A stretch of 64,000 bases of DNA from Collybia mongolica (GCA_013420905.1 JAAXNY010000001.1:682001-746000), one strand, 5' to 3'. Counted from the first letter of the stretch, positions 13,601 to 25,898 are shown. The notes: generated by a model not told the origin, from the letters alone. Program-made: numbers and translations.

Positions 13601-14608
13601 GCGTAAATCGACATGATGGGCCAAGGGTACACCGATCCAGTACGATTTTGTAGGAATTGAATTGGCCCTTACTTTCCTTGTGTAGTTTGCCACGAAATTC
13701 TACTTTCCCACCATACCAGCTAGGATTATCGACGCTGTGACCCAGCCCGGCGAACTGATCCTTAGAGAGAGCTAACTCTTCGATATCTAGTTGTTCCCAG
13801 GGTGACTATGGAAAGGGGATAAGTTAGTGAAGATCAGAAGTAATGGATTATCTGCACCTTCGCGGCAGCCTCTTGAGCGAAAGCTGGGTCTGGTAGCGTG
13901 TCTGACGAAGTATCTGCCTCAATGAATCTTCTAGCAGTTTCCGGCGCAGCCTGGGCATTTGGGCCTTGCAGTGTTTCCAGTATTGTAGTTGAAATCTGGT
14001 CGTAGTCGAGACGTTTCATCGACACCAGTCGAGCCACCTCAAATTGTACGCCATATGGAACACCTGCAGAAGCGATGCGCGTTTGTGCGATGGAAGAGTG
14101 CGCCTAAACGTGAGAATCAATTCCAACACTCCAAACTCTCTCGTTGAGATAACATAACACATACAATTATATATGGAACACTTGGGTCATTTGATGCCTT
14201 GTCGTGATTGTGATTCCCGGTTTTCGCCTTCTTATTACTCTTGGGTGCGGCGTCTGAAAGTAAACTTTCGTCCGAGAGAGCGCTTGCCTGTCGCTTCCCT
14301 AAAATAGAACTCGACGTTGACTTGGATGATGGAGGGCTAGAGTTAGATGTGGATTGAGTGGGTATATCTATATTTGTCTCTCATCAAACCAGTGGGGCTC
14401 ATACGTTAGCGCTGATCGGACTTACTTTCTGGCTCTCTGTATTCAATGATGAGCGGGGATATATCCTCTCCGTAATCGCTTTGCTATTTAAAGAGGATAG
14501 AGTTGATCAAGAATGACAACCTAGACGAAAGGTTCGACACACCTGAGATGAAATGGGTACATTTTCTGGAAAAAACGGGAGCTTGCGTAGATTATCCTTC
14601 GGTTTCAT
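10687..14608 (-). CDS. RNA-dependent RNA polymerase of the RNAi pathway (QDE-1/RDR type)
   Basis: Makes double-stranded RNA from aberrant transcripts for Dicer and so silences repeats. Twelve exons, in coding order: 14608-14543, 14483-14426, 14367-14165, 14103-13858, 13805-13332, 13280-13181, 13126-12996, 12944-12266, 12217-12111, 12061-11923, 11870-11558, 11506-10687; they total 1112 codons including stop with no frame error. Family blocks: SLMQFINWHNP, MTKWSARFALGLSNSVPGP, VMTDGCGEANR, GDVLLTRNPCKLPTDVRK and the catalytic loop GDYDGDTATVIW, whose aspartates fall at about residues 736, 738 and 740. The N-terminus is Ser/Lys-rich. The ATG at 14608 is the first in the open frame; an upstream exon is possible. 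The intron at 13281-13331 has a GC donor. No inactivating change seen. Confidence 0.9.
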
Positions 14609-14875
14609 TCGATCGTGAGTTGGGACGCTGTTGCCTCTTCCACGGGTTATGCAAGAAAAGGGGCACTATCAGCGGTCGAAGGTGAGCAGCAAGTCCTCTT
14701 GAGTTCGAGATGTTGATCTTCAACAAGTTCAAGTTCTTATCAAGTTCAACATGGAGTTTTGATTCCGCTTGGATATGTCATGTGACCGCGGATTCCCAGA
14801 AAATCAAGTCAACCAACAGCCAACGTGGAGGTCACGACATAATTACTCTCACTGGAGGGAATATTCTTTTTTGAC
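14609..14875. other. promoter-side region of the RNA polymerase gene
   Basis: No further coding exon recognised. Probably the promoter and 5' leader of the divergently placed polymerase gene, ending where AT-rich repeats begin. Confidence 0.4.
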
Positions 14876-15376
14876 CTAGCAAAAATGATGGAAAAATGTG
14901 CAGGTAAAATACTTAAGAAATTATAATTTATATCAAAACAATCTCTTTCTAATACCCAGGAAGAGAAGTAAATTTCTGATAAGCTAAAAGAGGGAAAATA
15001 TCATATAAAAATTCTAAGTTTTTCCGGAATTGTCCCTTTGTTTTTGCTCAGGGAAAAATAATTTTTCTGCCATGCTTTCTCCCCATTTTTTCCAGGGAAA
15101 AAAAGAATGGCCATTCTCTGAGATGATCACAGGGCTCCTGTCCTGCACCAGCTATTATTTTTTTCCCCTGGGGAAAATGGGGAAAAAGCACAGCAAAAAA
15201 ATTATCTTTTCCCTGAGCAAAAACAAAGGGACAATTCCGGAAAAATTTAGAATTTTTATATGATATTTTCCCTCTTTTAGCTTATCAGAAATTTACTTAT
15301 CTTCCTGGATATTAGAAAGAGATTGTTTTGATATAAATTATAATTTCTTGAGTATTTTTCCTGCACATTTGCTAGC
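14876..15376. mobile_element. fold-back (hairpin) element, about 500 bp
   Basis: Two arms of about 210 bases are near-perfect inverted copies around a 60-80 base centre. The left arm runs from CTAGCAAAAATG near 14876 to about 15095; the right arm ends at the complementary TTTGCTAG near 15375. Shared blocks on both arms include AATTATAATTTATATCAAAA, TTTCTGATAAGCTAAAAGAG and CCGGAATTGTCCCTTTG. The left arm has about 12 extra bases near its outer end. No coding capacity. This fits a fold-back or MITE-like element; no target duplication was certain. Confidence 0.75.
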
Positions 15377-16290
15377 ACTGCAGGCACCATCTGTTAACAT
15401 GACTGCTTGTATTGAGAATATATATCAACTTTATTAATAATGATATCATTATACAAGCATCAGACATATTATGAAGTTACATATAATAACCTAAAAAAAT
15501 AAAATCGCCATGCAATCAGTGATTTCATTTTGAATATAAACATGATTGATTCAAAAAACATATACTGAATATATCAAGGATATATCAAGGATCTCTTCAA
15601 CATATGTGTGTTAATTGTATTTTGATGATATTTCATTGATTCTTGATAAGTCAATCCCTGGATATGGGGATGATAACCCCACAATAAAAGGGAGGGGTGG
15701 CAATTCATACAAACACCTTGAGTTTCATTTCTTCCATTCAAATGGCACCTTCATTACCACACACCATATATACCATACAAACAAATACTATTGACTGAGG
15801 TTGGTTGCAAAAATTTAGAGAGTTGGCAACTGATGAACATTGAGATCAATGGTACATCTGTTCAGCATTTACTCTGTATCTCCATGTCAATGACCTTGAA
15901 ACAAACTTAGGCTTTCACACAAAATAACTATCACTTCTTCTGGTGTTATGCATAGCATTTATTCTGTAAAAAGGCAGGGAAGAGATATTACAGATGTTCA
16001 AAGTTGAACACAGATTTGCAGATACAGACACTTTCCCACATATGCACCATTATATAAGGGGAAAGTTTATTCTCTACTCTGTTATGCTGTAAAGTCAGGA
16101 ATCAGGATTCAGGTCAGTATAATGTGATTATCCCAGCATGGGGTGTTGCTGGGTAAGCTTTCAATACACTGGCAGCTCACTATCCTGATGGTCACACTGT
16201 ATCACAAAACAGACTTCAAAAAATCCTTACATAATCCAGTGCATATGTGGGAAAGTGTCTGTGTCTGTGAATCTGTGTTCAACTTTGAAC
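15377..16290. repeat. AT-rich region with an inverted-repeat pair
   Basis: No gene. About 50 bases at 15988-16042, containing GTTCAAAGTTGAACACAGAT and CACTTTCCCACATATGCAC, are repeated inverted at 16239-16289. Probably the ends of an old non-autonomous element. The rest is low-complexity AT-rich sequence. Confidence 0.45.
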
Positions 16291-17688
16291 AAGGACTTTA
16301 CACTAAGCCACATAACCTGTGCGGACACATGAACTCCATGTGGAGTCTGCACAGACATATTGGTCCATGTGATTTTATGCAGATATACAGACAAGCATGG
16401 ACAGACAGCCTGTAGAGTCTGCACAGCCAGTCGGCAGATGCTGACAAATATTATTATTTATTTACTCAAATTGTATACTATTTTTTATGAATAAGGGCCT
16501 AAGGGGGCTGAAAATTTTGTGTGCCCCACCAGGTTTGAACAATCAGTTTCACAGGTATAATCATTATATAATTTCTTTGGTGTTCATAACTGCTGGGCAA
16601 GACCAGCATTGCTAGCCGAGGGACAGATAGCCTCAAGTCTACAAACATGGCCACATGGTTACAAAGCATGTGCCATGGTCACAAAACCATTGCCATGGCT
16701 TTGTTGATTTTCCTCAACCACATCAATGATGCCCACCTGACTGCCAATGTCAATGCCAACATGCCAGCCACCACCTGCTCCAATGGCCCCACCATACACA
16801 GTGGCTTGCACTGCTTGTCATCTCCAACACATGAAATGATGACAGGCCCAGGGAAGTGGGGGGAAGGTGGAAAAGGATGCATAACCAGGGGACAATGGGG
16901 AAAGGGCACCCCAAGGGGCAGAGGGAGGTGAGTGGCACAATACTACCCATGCATGCACTCACTACACAGCACAAACCCCCCAGGAAAGCCTCAGGAACCT
17001 GAGATGAGGAGGATACAGCCACAAATGCCCAGGGTGCCCCAATACACCTAATTGTGTAAGTCTTTTTTCATAACTTCTTTTCACTAATTTCCCATCCCAG
17101 AACCAAGTGTGTGGTTGACACAATAACTGCCAACCTCGTGCCCCCATCTCATGCACAATCAGCCACCACACCCACCCTGTCAGTGCAGGGCAAAGTCACG
17201 AAGGAAAACACACTGATAACAGATGCCGCAGGATGCCAATGCAGATGTGGATGACAGACACAGAGGCAGACATAGGTGATGAACAGAGATGCAGATGCCA
17301 ACACTGATGCTGAAGACAGACAAAGACAACAGATGATTACAAAACAATGAACAAAGATGACAACAGACATCATGTTGTACAGATTTTTTTGTATCCATTA
17401 TTATTGGTGTATATAGATTTGTGAGTAATAGTAAGTAAATTGCAATAAGTAAGTAAGAAAGTAAACCATTTAATGTGGGGTCTGAATGGAGTCTGTGCAG
17501 ACTCCATGTGGACTGGGAAGTAAAACTGTAATAAGAGGAATACATAAAAGTAAGTTAATTTTTACATGGAGTCTGCACAAGTCTGTGCAGAGTCTGTGCA
17601 TATTTTTGAGGTGTCTGTGTGGGGTCCACACAGATTTTTGCAGTCTGTGTGTACTCCACAAGGACATGTGGCTCAGTATAAAGTACAG
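16291..17688. mobile_element. non-autonomous element with KDZ-type ends
   Basis: The left end reads AAGGACTTTACACTAAGCC and the right end, inverted, CTGTACTTTATACTGAGCC. Both match the termini of the KDZ element at 19743-59499 and of the element at 23984-28129. Next to each end are GGAGTCTGCACAGACT-like subterminal repeats. About 16686-16770 is an inverted, CpG-poor relative of the GC-rich stretch at about 24800-24900. No transposase seen. The flanking 8-mers (CTTTGAAC and ATTTACAG) do not match, so the two ends may belong to different copies. Confidence 0.5.
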
Positions 17689-17696
17689 ATTTACAG

Positions 17697-17921
17697 AGAT
17701 AAGCTTGTCTCCCTCCTCAATATTCATTCCAGCAATGTTACAGATTTTCTGAATGTAATCTCCATGATCTTCTTCATCCATGAGGTTTGGTAGATTACTA
17801 TGCATGTTACATCCTGGAGGGCATCTATGCAAGAGGTCCTTCCCTGATTTCCAGTCTACATCTGGGTTAGGCTTCTTTAACCATGAGTAGCCAATAATGA
17901 CATCATGACTACCAAGTGACA
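17697..17921 (-). pseudogene. Ty3/gypsy pol fragment, C-terminal part of the protease (outer element)
   Basis: On the minus strand it reads MSLGSHDVIIGYSWLKKPNP then DVDWKSGKD, the C-terminal block of a gypsy retropepsin. The N-terminal block of the same gene is at 60860-61100, on the far side of the nested insertion. Removing the DDE element and one TA copy joins FAV to MSLGSHDV without changing frame. Downstream pol (reverse transcriptase, integrase) is missing; the fragment stops at the KDZ-ended element to its left. Confidence 0.75.
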
Positions 17922-18164
17922 TAAGATATTGGTTGCCAGGAACCAACACCTTTATGTAAGCAACAATGATGATGGCAACTCTTCTGCACCACATCACTTT
18001 GAAACTATTTTGAGCTCTGGCAAAGATGCCTAGAGTGTTCATGGTGAGGTCCCAGAAGTCAGAATTTTTATATCTTTCATAGATCTTCAGCAGAAAGCCA
18101 AATCTTTTTTTTTTCCCCTTTCAACTCTAAATGCATTTTATGATCAATGGGAGTGTTTTGACAT

Positions 18165-19742
18165 TTGGCACATCCCAGATTTGGCCGCTTAGTAATGCAA
18201 TCACATGATACAACACGCTGGCAGAGAGTGGCGAAGAAAGGCAAAAAAAAATACCAAAAAATGCCCAGAAAAACAAGGGCAGATCATGCTCGAGCCAAAA
18301 ACCTATGCAAAGTCATGAGAAGGGCAACCATTGAGGAAGTCCTGGAGGAGGAGTCCATTCCTGCAGCACTCCAACACACAGAATCACACAACACTTCCAA
18401 CCTGCAGGCCTGCCATGATGCCGACATTGATCTTGAGCTTCTTGATATCATTGGTGCCCTGAGAGGAACACCTGTGGTTGATGACAAAGATGAGAGTTCT
18501 GAGTCAGGATCAGAGGATGATGAACTGGGAGAGGTTCCTGGGATCTGGGAGATTTCTGTGTTGGAACAGTTCTTGTCCACCCTGCAAAAGGCACATGACC
18601 TTGCACTTGCCACAGAGAGGGAACGAGAGAAGGGCAGAAAGAGGCCAAGATGGTACAATGGCAAGTCAATGAGAACGAAGCAGCGTGTTTGGCAGACAGG
18701 TTGGGAGCTGGCAGAGAAAGGCTTCTGTTCAGTGAAGGAATGGCTGCTGAAAACAGTTCCAGCACCCATCATCCGCTATCCAGAGATTGCACCAGACATG
18801 ATAGCATCACTTCAACAGGAGTCTGAAGAGTCCGAGTCTGAGAATGAGGTCCAGCCGGGGTTGGCCATGGCACATGCCAACAGGTTGTCACGACAATCCC
18901 CAGACCCAATCATCCCTGATCCTTTGGAAGAGTCAGACATGTCCAGAGATGAGGGTGGATCTGAAACCATAGTGGGTTCATCAACAATCAAGCAGGGAGA
19001 CCATGACAAGGGCCCAGATGTGATGGAGAGCATGGGCCCCATCAAGCAGGAACAGCATTGCCACCAAGAGGTCATTGCTAACATGTTGCAGGACCTGAGG
19101 AATGGAAAATGGCCTTGTGATGACAGCAAAGATACCAAGGTGGATCGTGCTCTGAACATGCTAAACTACAAGAATTTTCCTGCACTGTGATGCACACTGG
19201 CAAAATTGACTGTAAAAAGCAAAGACAAGAAAATTGATGTCTTCTTTCGGGCTTGTATTACAGCCATGGCTGGTACCTTGAACTTGTATCTTGATTCCGA
19301 GCTGTCCTACACATGGCAACAAGCATCACTGACAGTTGCAAAATCACAGGGACAGGGGATTTACCATGCACAAGCTATCCGTGAATGGATTCACCAGTTT
19401 ATCAGCACTGGAAAGCTCCCTGTTCACTGTTACAAAGGGTCACACTCCAGCATCCTCCAGGACGAAGACATTTCACTTGAAATTCAACTCAGACTTGCTG
19501 AACATGCCAAGAATGCTTTCATCAAAGCCACCAATGTTGTTGAGGTGGTGGCAAGTCAAGAAATTCAGGACCAATTGTCAGCAGCCGGAATCGAGAAGCA
19601 TAGAATCTCAGAACAAACCAGGCGTAATTGGTTGAAGCAATTCAAATGGCGTTACTCACAGAAGAAGAAAGGAATGTACATTGATGGCCATGAGAGGGAG
19701 GATGTTGTTGCCTATTGCCAGGAGTTTGTCACTCGCTTTTTG
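18165..19742 (+). pseudogene. DDE transposase, N-terminal half
   Basis: Reads from a basic, acidic-patch-rich N-terminus through LNMLNYKNFPAL, then an in-frame TGA (19188-19190), then AKLTVKSKDKKIDVFF and the helix-turn-helix-like part, ending with KGMYIDGHEREDVVAYCQEF and VTRFL at the KDZ insertion site. KGMYIDGHEREDVV is characteristic of a large family of DDE endonucleases in mushroom genomes. The TGA lies where CGA (Arg) would keep the frame. The last five residues continue at 59500 as RFLTQYAPRMYTWD, so both halves belong to one gene. Confidence 0.8.
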
Positions 19743-20066
19743 CAGTACTTCACACTCCCCCACATCCTGCAGAGGATTCCAATTGGAATCCAGAGGAATG
19801 CAGGAAGATTTTGAAAAAGTTTTAAAACAGAAAATTCCTTTGAGGAATTCCGCAATATTCCACTCGGATTCTGCTTGGAACACAGAATTCCAATTGAAAT
19901 CATTGGAATTCTGCAGAATTTTGAGGAATTTCTTACAAAGTGTGGAAGAAGAAAATTCTCAAAGGAATTCCGCAACATTCTGCTTGGATTCTGATTGGAA
20001 TTCATAAGTTTTAAGTCAAAACAGTCAATAAAGTCAACAGTATATCTAACATTTTGAAGTACTAAA

Positions 20067-22396
20067 TTACTCTCTTTCAGCCTGTCTTTTTAAAATCTGT
20101 TGAGTATGATAAAAAAGCATAACATGGATAAACCAATCAAAGTTTTCTCCAGTCATTCTTTTCATGATAGATTCAAATCCACCCAACCATGCATTGAGTT
20201 GTTCACAAGCCTGTTTTAAAATTAATAAATATTAAAGTGTGTATAAACAATGCTTACTTGTGTATTGAATGCACACTTGTAGTAAGGATTGCCTTGATTG
20301 TCCTGGGCCACAACAACAAGATTTGGTGCAGAACCATTCAAGGGTGCTGGATTACACCATTTTTGACACAAGTAATCTGAAGTACAATGATTCTTATAAT
20401 GATAAACATCAATAATTAATCTTGATGTATCCAGCCAATCATTGTAAATGGGATTGGCAAGAGCAGTTCGAAGTACCAAGCAAGCTTTGTCAATGCAGAT
20501 ATAGGATGGTCGAGTTTCTTTCTCAGGATAAACTTTATTTAGAAAGTTGAGAATATTGGTTGGAGATTCAGAATGAGCAAATTTTGTCCAAGCTACCACA
20601 ACACCACAAGGTTTGCATATAGTTTCAACACAGTAGAACCAAGCAGCAGTAAAGTAATTTGATTGTATAGTGGTATCATTATTATCTTCATCATGTGGCT
20701 GAATATAAGATCTCTGTTGTGATTGCCAAGGTTGATTCTCATTTGCAGCTCTTTGCAATACTCTGCAAGTACCAGAAAAGTTATCCCGAGTTTGTCTTTG
20801 AACATGTCTCTGCCAGTCTGGCTGATGTTCAGCACAAGCCTGAGTGCCATGAATTTTTCCAGTATTACAGTTTTTAACACAACATTTATCACCATATTCA
20901 ATGACATGCTCATGGCAAAAGACACCTCCATGCATGTTGAACAGTAATTGTGAACAGTTTTCAAAAGCACAATGTTGTACACCCATAACAATGCCATCCA
21001 TGACAATCATATTACATATGCCAGGATTTCCAAGAGGATTAACAAAGTTAACAAGTGGTAGATTTTGATTGGTAGCATTTTCCACTGCACATTGTTGATC
21101 AAGAGCAGCATCAAGAGCAAATTCACCCGTTAGAACAGGAACAGGAGCATTTTCATCAACATTAACAACAGCAGCAGGATCATCTCCAGTTAGAAATTCA
21201 GCATGTTGTTTATATGGTTGAGTACATTCAGTACAAACATGATCAGTAGCCAAAGCAATTTTTCCATCTGAGCATAGTTCTTGATATGCTTTTTGAGTTA
21301 CTTCTTCAATAGAAATATTATCATCCAGAACCAAGGTTTGGTCAGATGCAGCAGCAATCATGTGAGTGGACTCTTCAACAAGCACTTTCCAGACCTGCCG
21401 ATGGCTCAGATTTAGTCCAGAATTGGCAAAGCTATTGTTCCAAAACTCCATATAAGCTGCAGTAGATCCATGAAAGCTATATATGGTATTTAGAACTGTT
21501 TTGCCAAAAATGCGATCAACCCAAAGTGCTTGACCAGCTTTAAGATATGGAGCTGACTCCAAATATAATCATTTAGCTGAGTTGTTGTCAAGTGATTGTT
21601 CATGATCAGCATAGTATATAGTGTTGCATTTGAAACATTTCCCAGAAACAATATAGGCTTGATCATGAATAGTAGTGCCTTTGATAAGTTTAGCACAAGG
21701 AATATCAATGTTCTGAGTTTCACGTTTGAGTACATGAAAATTGCAAGATATTGTCAAGCACACAGGTGTATTTGGAGCCAATATATATATTGGTTCAATA
21801 GCAGCATGAGAAACAGATTTGAGATTGCCTTTGAATTCATTATTTTTCCGCACAGGATACAAGTGTAACATTTGAGCAAATCCATCAAGTTGTTTGCTCA
21901 AGGCATTAATTCTGCTTTGTTCATTTTTTTCTTTAAACATGCTTGTTTCAGGAAAAAACAATGATGCATCATTGCCTAGCAATTGTATCATGATAAAGGC
22001 AAGAGAAGTCATCCAACCAGTGAAAGATAAATGACCAGATGTCATATCTTTAGCATGAAGACTAAGCAAATCTGTGTTGTTGGCCATTGTGAGCAAAGCC
22101 ATAAGTACAGTACTCAGTGGAATTTCAGAATTGAAATTCTCTGATACAAAGATACTGAATTCCTGAAATGAAATATCAGGAAACCTTTGTTCAGGATTAT
22201 AAGCACAAGTGACTGGCAGCCATGTCAATGCCAGAATGATCCAAAGAGATTTGAATTGATCCAAAATCAAAATGCAAGCAGAGATCTCAGTCCAGAGCCA
22301 AAAGAATGCCACAGCTAGCCATGAAGAACAGAATGCATACAAGGCCTGTAATATACTACTAAAAGTTAAACAAAAATACAAACAAAAGTTTATCAA
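20067..22396 (-). pseudogene. KDZ-type transposase with CxC cysteine cluster
   Basis: One long frame from about 22396 to 20258, then an intron (20257-20211, GTAAGC...ACAG) and a last exon to TAA at 20067-20069. Conserved blocks: a Cys-rich module (CFKCNTIYYADHE, CTECTQPY), CAFENCSQ...GGVFCHEH with further paired cysteines, SYICIDKACLVLRTALANP, IIDVYHYKNHCTSDYLCQKW, CNPAPLNGSAPNLVV, YKCAFNTQ then ACEQLNAWLGGFESIMKRMT and MLFYHTQQILK. These match the CxC5/CxC6-type KDZ transposases of basidiomycetes. A single in-frame TGA (21569-21571) sits where CGA would read through. Its 5' end is not certain: a strong GTAAGT donor overlaps the stop of the companion gene upstream, so the two may have been one transcription unit. 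Confidence 0.8.
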
Positions 22397-22410
22397 ATTG
22401 TATCAACTTA

Positions 22411-22717
22411 CTACTTCTTTGGTTTTACAGCTTTTGAACTTTGACCCTTCTTCCCCACTTTAGGTATGTTCTCTGCATGATGCCCTCCAGAACTTGGTTC
22501 CACAGCCTTAGACTTGCCCTTCTTTTTGCTAAACTGTTTCTGCACTTCTTCAACCTTTTCATCATCCTTGGACTTTTAACTTTTTCAAATCCTCCCCCTG
22601 CCCATGCAAAAACTTGTGCAGTGATCCAAGGTTATAATCATCTGCAGAAAATCCCCAAGTTTCTTCATCAGAAAGACAGTCTTCAGTATTTTCCAACCAG
22701 TCTATCAGAGCTGGATA
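22411..22717 (-). pseudogene. KDZ companion gene, fourth (C-terminal) piece
   Basis: Reads YPALIDWLENTEDCLSDEET, then a lysine-rich tail ending SSKAVKPKK and TAG. It is separated from the rest of the gene by the Tc1 element at 22718-28488; with that element and one TA removed, FKFIEK joins YPALIDW in frame. Two internal stops are present. The TAG overlaps a GTAAGT donor, and splicing from 22408 to 22355 would carry the frame into the transposase gene. Function unknown. Confidence 0.55.
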
Positions 22718-24239
22718 CAGTAGCTCAAAAAACTGTCCCAATGTTTGGTCATTTTATAATGATTTACTTATAACAGAGTACTGGGGATTAATATCATTCT
22801 GAGAAATATATATATAATACTACACCATATTAGCTTTGAAGTGAGCCCCTACTTTCCTTATTTGAATAAAAACTCATTTCATAACAAATTGAACAAAATA
22901 ATTACTCATTGGGACAGTTTTTTGACCTATGCTTAATTTTGGCAAGATCTTTACTGCAGCAAACTTTAACATCATGTGATGTATTGTGGGAACAATAAAC
23001 AAAGTCATGTGACCATGTTGATATAAATTCAACATGTTTCCGTCATTACAATCATTCTTTCCTTCCCCCATCATCTCATGAGACCTACGTCTTCTACCCA
23101 ACGCCTTTCTGTGATCTCCCTTCTTCAAGAAGGCTATACCTTGCATCAGATCCAGTCCAAAACCACTCTGGGAAAGTCTACCATTGGGAGAATCAAGAAG
23201 GAACTGGATATGGACAAGGAAAACCACAGGGGGGGATGTCCTTCTAAACTCTCTCCTGGTGACAAACAGTCAATTATTTGACAAATCACCACTGGAAGGC
23301 TTGATAATGCTGTAGAGGCCACCCATTTCATCAACCAAACTCTTCCCAACCCTGTCACACCCCAAACAGTCAGGAATGCACTCAAAAAAATGACTTTTGT
23401 AGTGTTGTCAAGAGAAAATGTCCTCTTCTCAAAAAGGCTCATCAACTGCAATGTCTTCAATGGGCAAGATACCATGAAAACTGGACAGTGGAGGATTGGA
23501 AAAGGATCTTATGGTCAGATGAGGTCAAAATCAACAGGATTGGGTCAGATGGAAGGATTTATACTTGGAAGAAGAAGGGAGAACCACTTTCTAACAGAAC
23601 CACCACTCCTACTGTCAAACATGGAGGAGGAAATAATCTTATGGTGTGGGGTTGTATGGGGGGGAATGGAGTAGGAGTGCTTACAGAGGTCCAGGAGATT
23701 ATGAATGCAGACCAATACTGCCAGATTTTGGATGGGGGAGTAGTGGAAAGCTTTGAAAAGCTGGAGATGCCAGAGGGAGAGAGGATGTTTCAGCAGGACA
23801 ATGACCTCAAACATGCATCCAACAAGGCAACCAAGTGGTTTGAAGACAACAACATTGATATTATGGTCTGGCCAGCACAATCCCCTGTCATCAACCCCAT
23901 TGAACATCTCTGGGTAGTGTTGAAGAAGGCACTTAAGAAATACCCAACAGCCCCCAAAGGAGTACATGAGTTGTGGGATAGGGCTGTACTTTACACTCCC
24001 CCACATGTCCTTGCAGACTCCGTACGGACTCTGCAAGGACAGCACAAAGTCCACACGGACTCTGCACAGACTCCGCGCGGACTCCGTGTGGACTCCACAG
24101 AGTCCGCGCGGACTCACTTACTTTCTTTTATTATGAAGCACTTACTTACTCTTTTACTTACTAACAATCTATATAATTAATAGAATATAACATATATTAT
24201 TACTAAGTATAATACATATATGATAAAATAATTTAATAT

Positions 24240-24930
24240 AGGCGGGGGCGGGGGCCCCCGCCCCCCCGTCGTCCTCGTCGGCCCCCGCGACGTCGTCAGC
24301 GGCCTGGGTTTCAGCGGCGGCGGCACTGGCCGCTTGTCTTGTCGTTGTCCCCGTTGTCCTTAGTCGTCGTTGTCGTCGTCGTCCTCGTTGTCCTTAGTCG
24401 TCGTCATCCTCGTGGTGGTGGTGGTCGTCTTTGTTGTAGTTGTCGTCGTCGTCGTCGCGTCGTTGTTAGTGCCGCCGCTGCCGCTGCTGTTGCCGTCGTT
24501 GCCGCAGGCCTCGTCGGCACTGTTGCTGCTGTTGCTGTTGCTGTCTTCGTCGTTGTCGTTGTCGTTGCCGCCTTCCTCCTGTTGCTGTTGGCGGCCGTAT
24601 CCTTCGTTTCGAGTTCCTGAAGTGGGGAGGGGGGGACGCGCTGCGTGGTGAGCGTGTCAGTGAGCGGCGGTGTACGACTCACCTGGTTCTGCCCCTCGGG
24701 GCGCCCTTTCCTCGTCGTCCCCTCGTTCCGCGTCCGTTTCTATCCTTCTCCCCACATCGTCTTGTGCGTCGTCATGTTGATGTCGGTTGGCGTTCGATGC
24801 GTTGGCGTTGGCGGCGTGGGTGCGTTGGCGTTGGCGTCGGCGTTGGCGGTTTTGGCGGGCGTCGTTGATGTGGTTGAAAAGAACCAACGAAGACGTGGCA
24901 ACGGTAATGTGACCATTGCACGTGCCTTGT
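24240..24930. repeat. GC-rich, trinucleotide-biased stretch
   Basis: Dominated by GTC/GTT/GCC triplets and CpG-rich, in sharp contrast to the AT-rich DNA on both sides. Open frames through it encode only Val/Ala/Leu runs and are not believable proteins. About 24800-24900 resembles, inverted, the CpG-poor 16686-16770, so it may be a less decayed copy of a family-specific internal region. Confidence 0.5.
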
Positions 24931-25079
24931 AATCATGTGACCTAAGTCCGTTGACTTGAGGCCAGTGATTCTGTAACTAGAAATGCCCGCCTTGCCCAAC
25001 GGTTATGAACGCCAAACATATTACGTAATGTTCGTGCCTGTACGCGTTCGAACCCAGTCGGATGCAAGTCTTTCACCAC

Positions 25080-25896
25080 TGTTATGTCTATCTACAATAG
25101 ATTAGGGTCGTTATCTTGCTGAAAGTAGCGCTCGCCATCCACCATTTCCAACTTCTCAAAACTTTCCTGAACTCCACTCTCCAAAATTTCACAGTATTGA
25201 ACCTTGTCCATGTTCCCCTGCACCTCTATTGTAGACAGACATAACGGTGGTGAACATAGAGGTGCAGGGGAACATGGACAAGGTTCAATACTGTGAAATT
25301 TTGGAGAGTGGAGTTCAGGAAAGTTTTGAGAAGTTGGAAATGGTGGATGGCGAGCGCTACTTTCAGCAAGATAACAACCCCAAACACACATCTGGACTGG
25401 CCACACAGTGGTTTGAAGACAACAACATTCAAGTCCTTGGCTGGCCTGCCCAATCCCCTGACATGAATCCAATAGAACACCTTTGGGAACATCTCAAGCG
25501 CCGTCTTAAAGAATATCCGACACCACCCAAAGGAGTACATGAGTTGTGGGATAGATTGGCTGAAGAGTGGGGTGAAATTCCACCAGAGGTATGCCAAAAC
25601 CTGATAGAAAGTATGCCCAGGCAGATACAAGCAGTTATAAAGGCAAAAGGTGGTCATACAAAGTATTAGATAGAAAATTAATAGAGGGTCAAAAAACTGC
25701 CCCAATGAGTAATCATTTTGTTTGGCCTATAGCTTAATGGGTTTTGATCCAAATCACATGATCCAGGGTCCATTGGAAAGCCACGATGTCATAGTATCTT
25801 ACATAACTACCCCAGGTCCCCTGCTTATGTCAGCACTTCATACCATATTGATCTTTCAAAAATGTACAAACATTGGGGCAGTTTTTTGAGCCACTG
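25080..25896 (+). mobile_element. Tc1 element (copy B), 5'-rearranged
   Basis: The right end is intact (GTTTTTTGAGCCACTG then TA at 25897-25898), and an open frame at 25247-25669 gives the last 135 or so residues of the Tc1 transposase (VQGNMDKVQYCEILESG to KGGHTKY), almost identical to copies at 39275 and 56625. The left end is missing. Instead 25100-25232 is an inverted copy of 25247-25380, and the flank GTTATGTCTATCTACAATAG (25080-25099) is itself repeated inverted at about 25229-25248. The result is a hairpin in place of the 5' half. Confidence 0.75.
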
Positions 25897-25898
25897 TA

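Noticed and set aside
16647..17022. Small ORFs on both strands
   Set aside because: No family resemblance; they lie inside a decayed KDZ-ended element and change frame with every repeat.
16291..17688. 8-bp target duplication for the KDZ-ended element
   Set aside because: Flanking 8-mers CTTTGAAC and ATTTACAG do not match, so a single insertion event cannot be claimed.
24339..24682. Open frames encoding Val/Ala-rich or Thr-rich proteins
   Set aside because: They arise from GTC/GTT trinucleotide runs, are open on both strands and have no protein-like composition.
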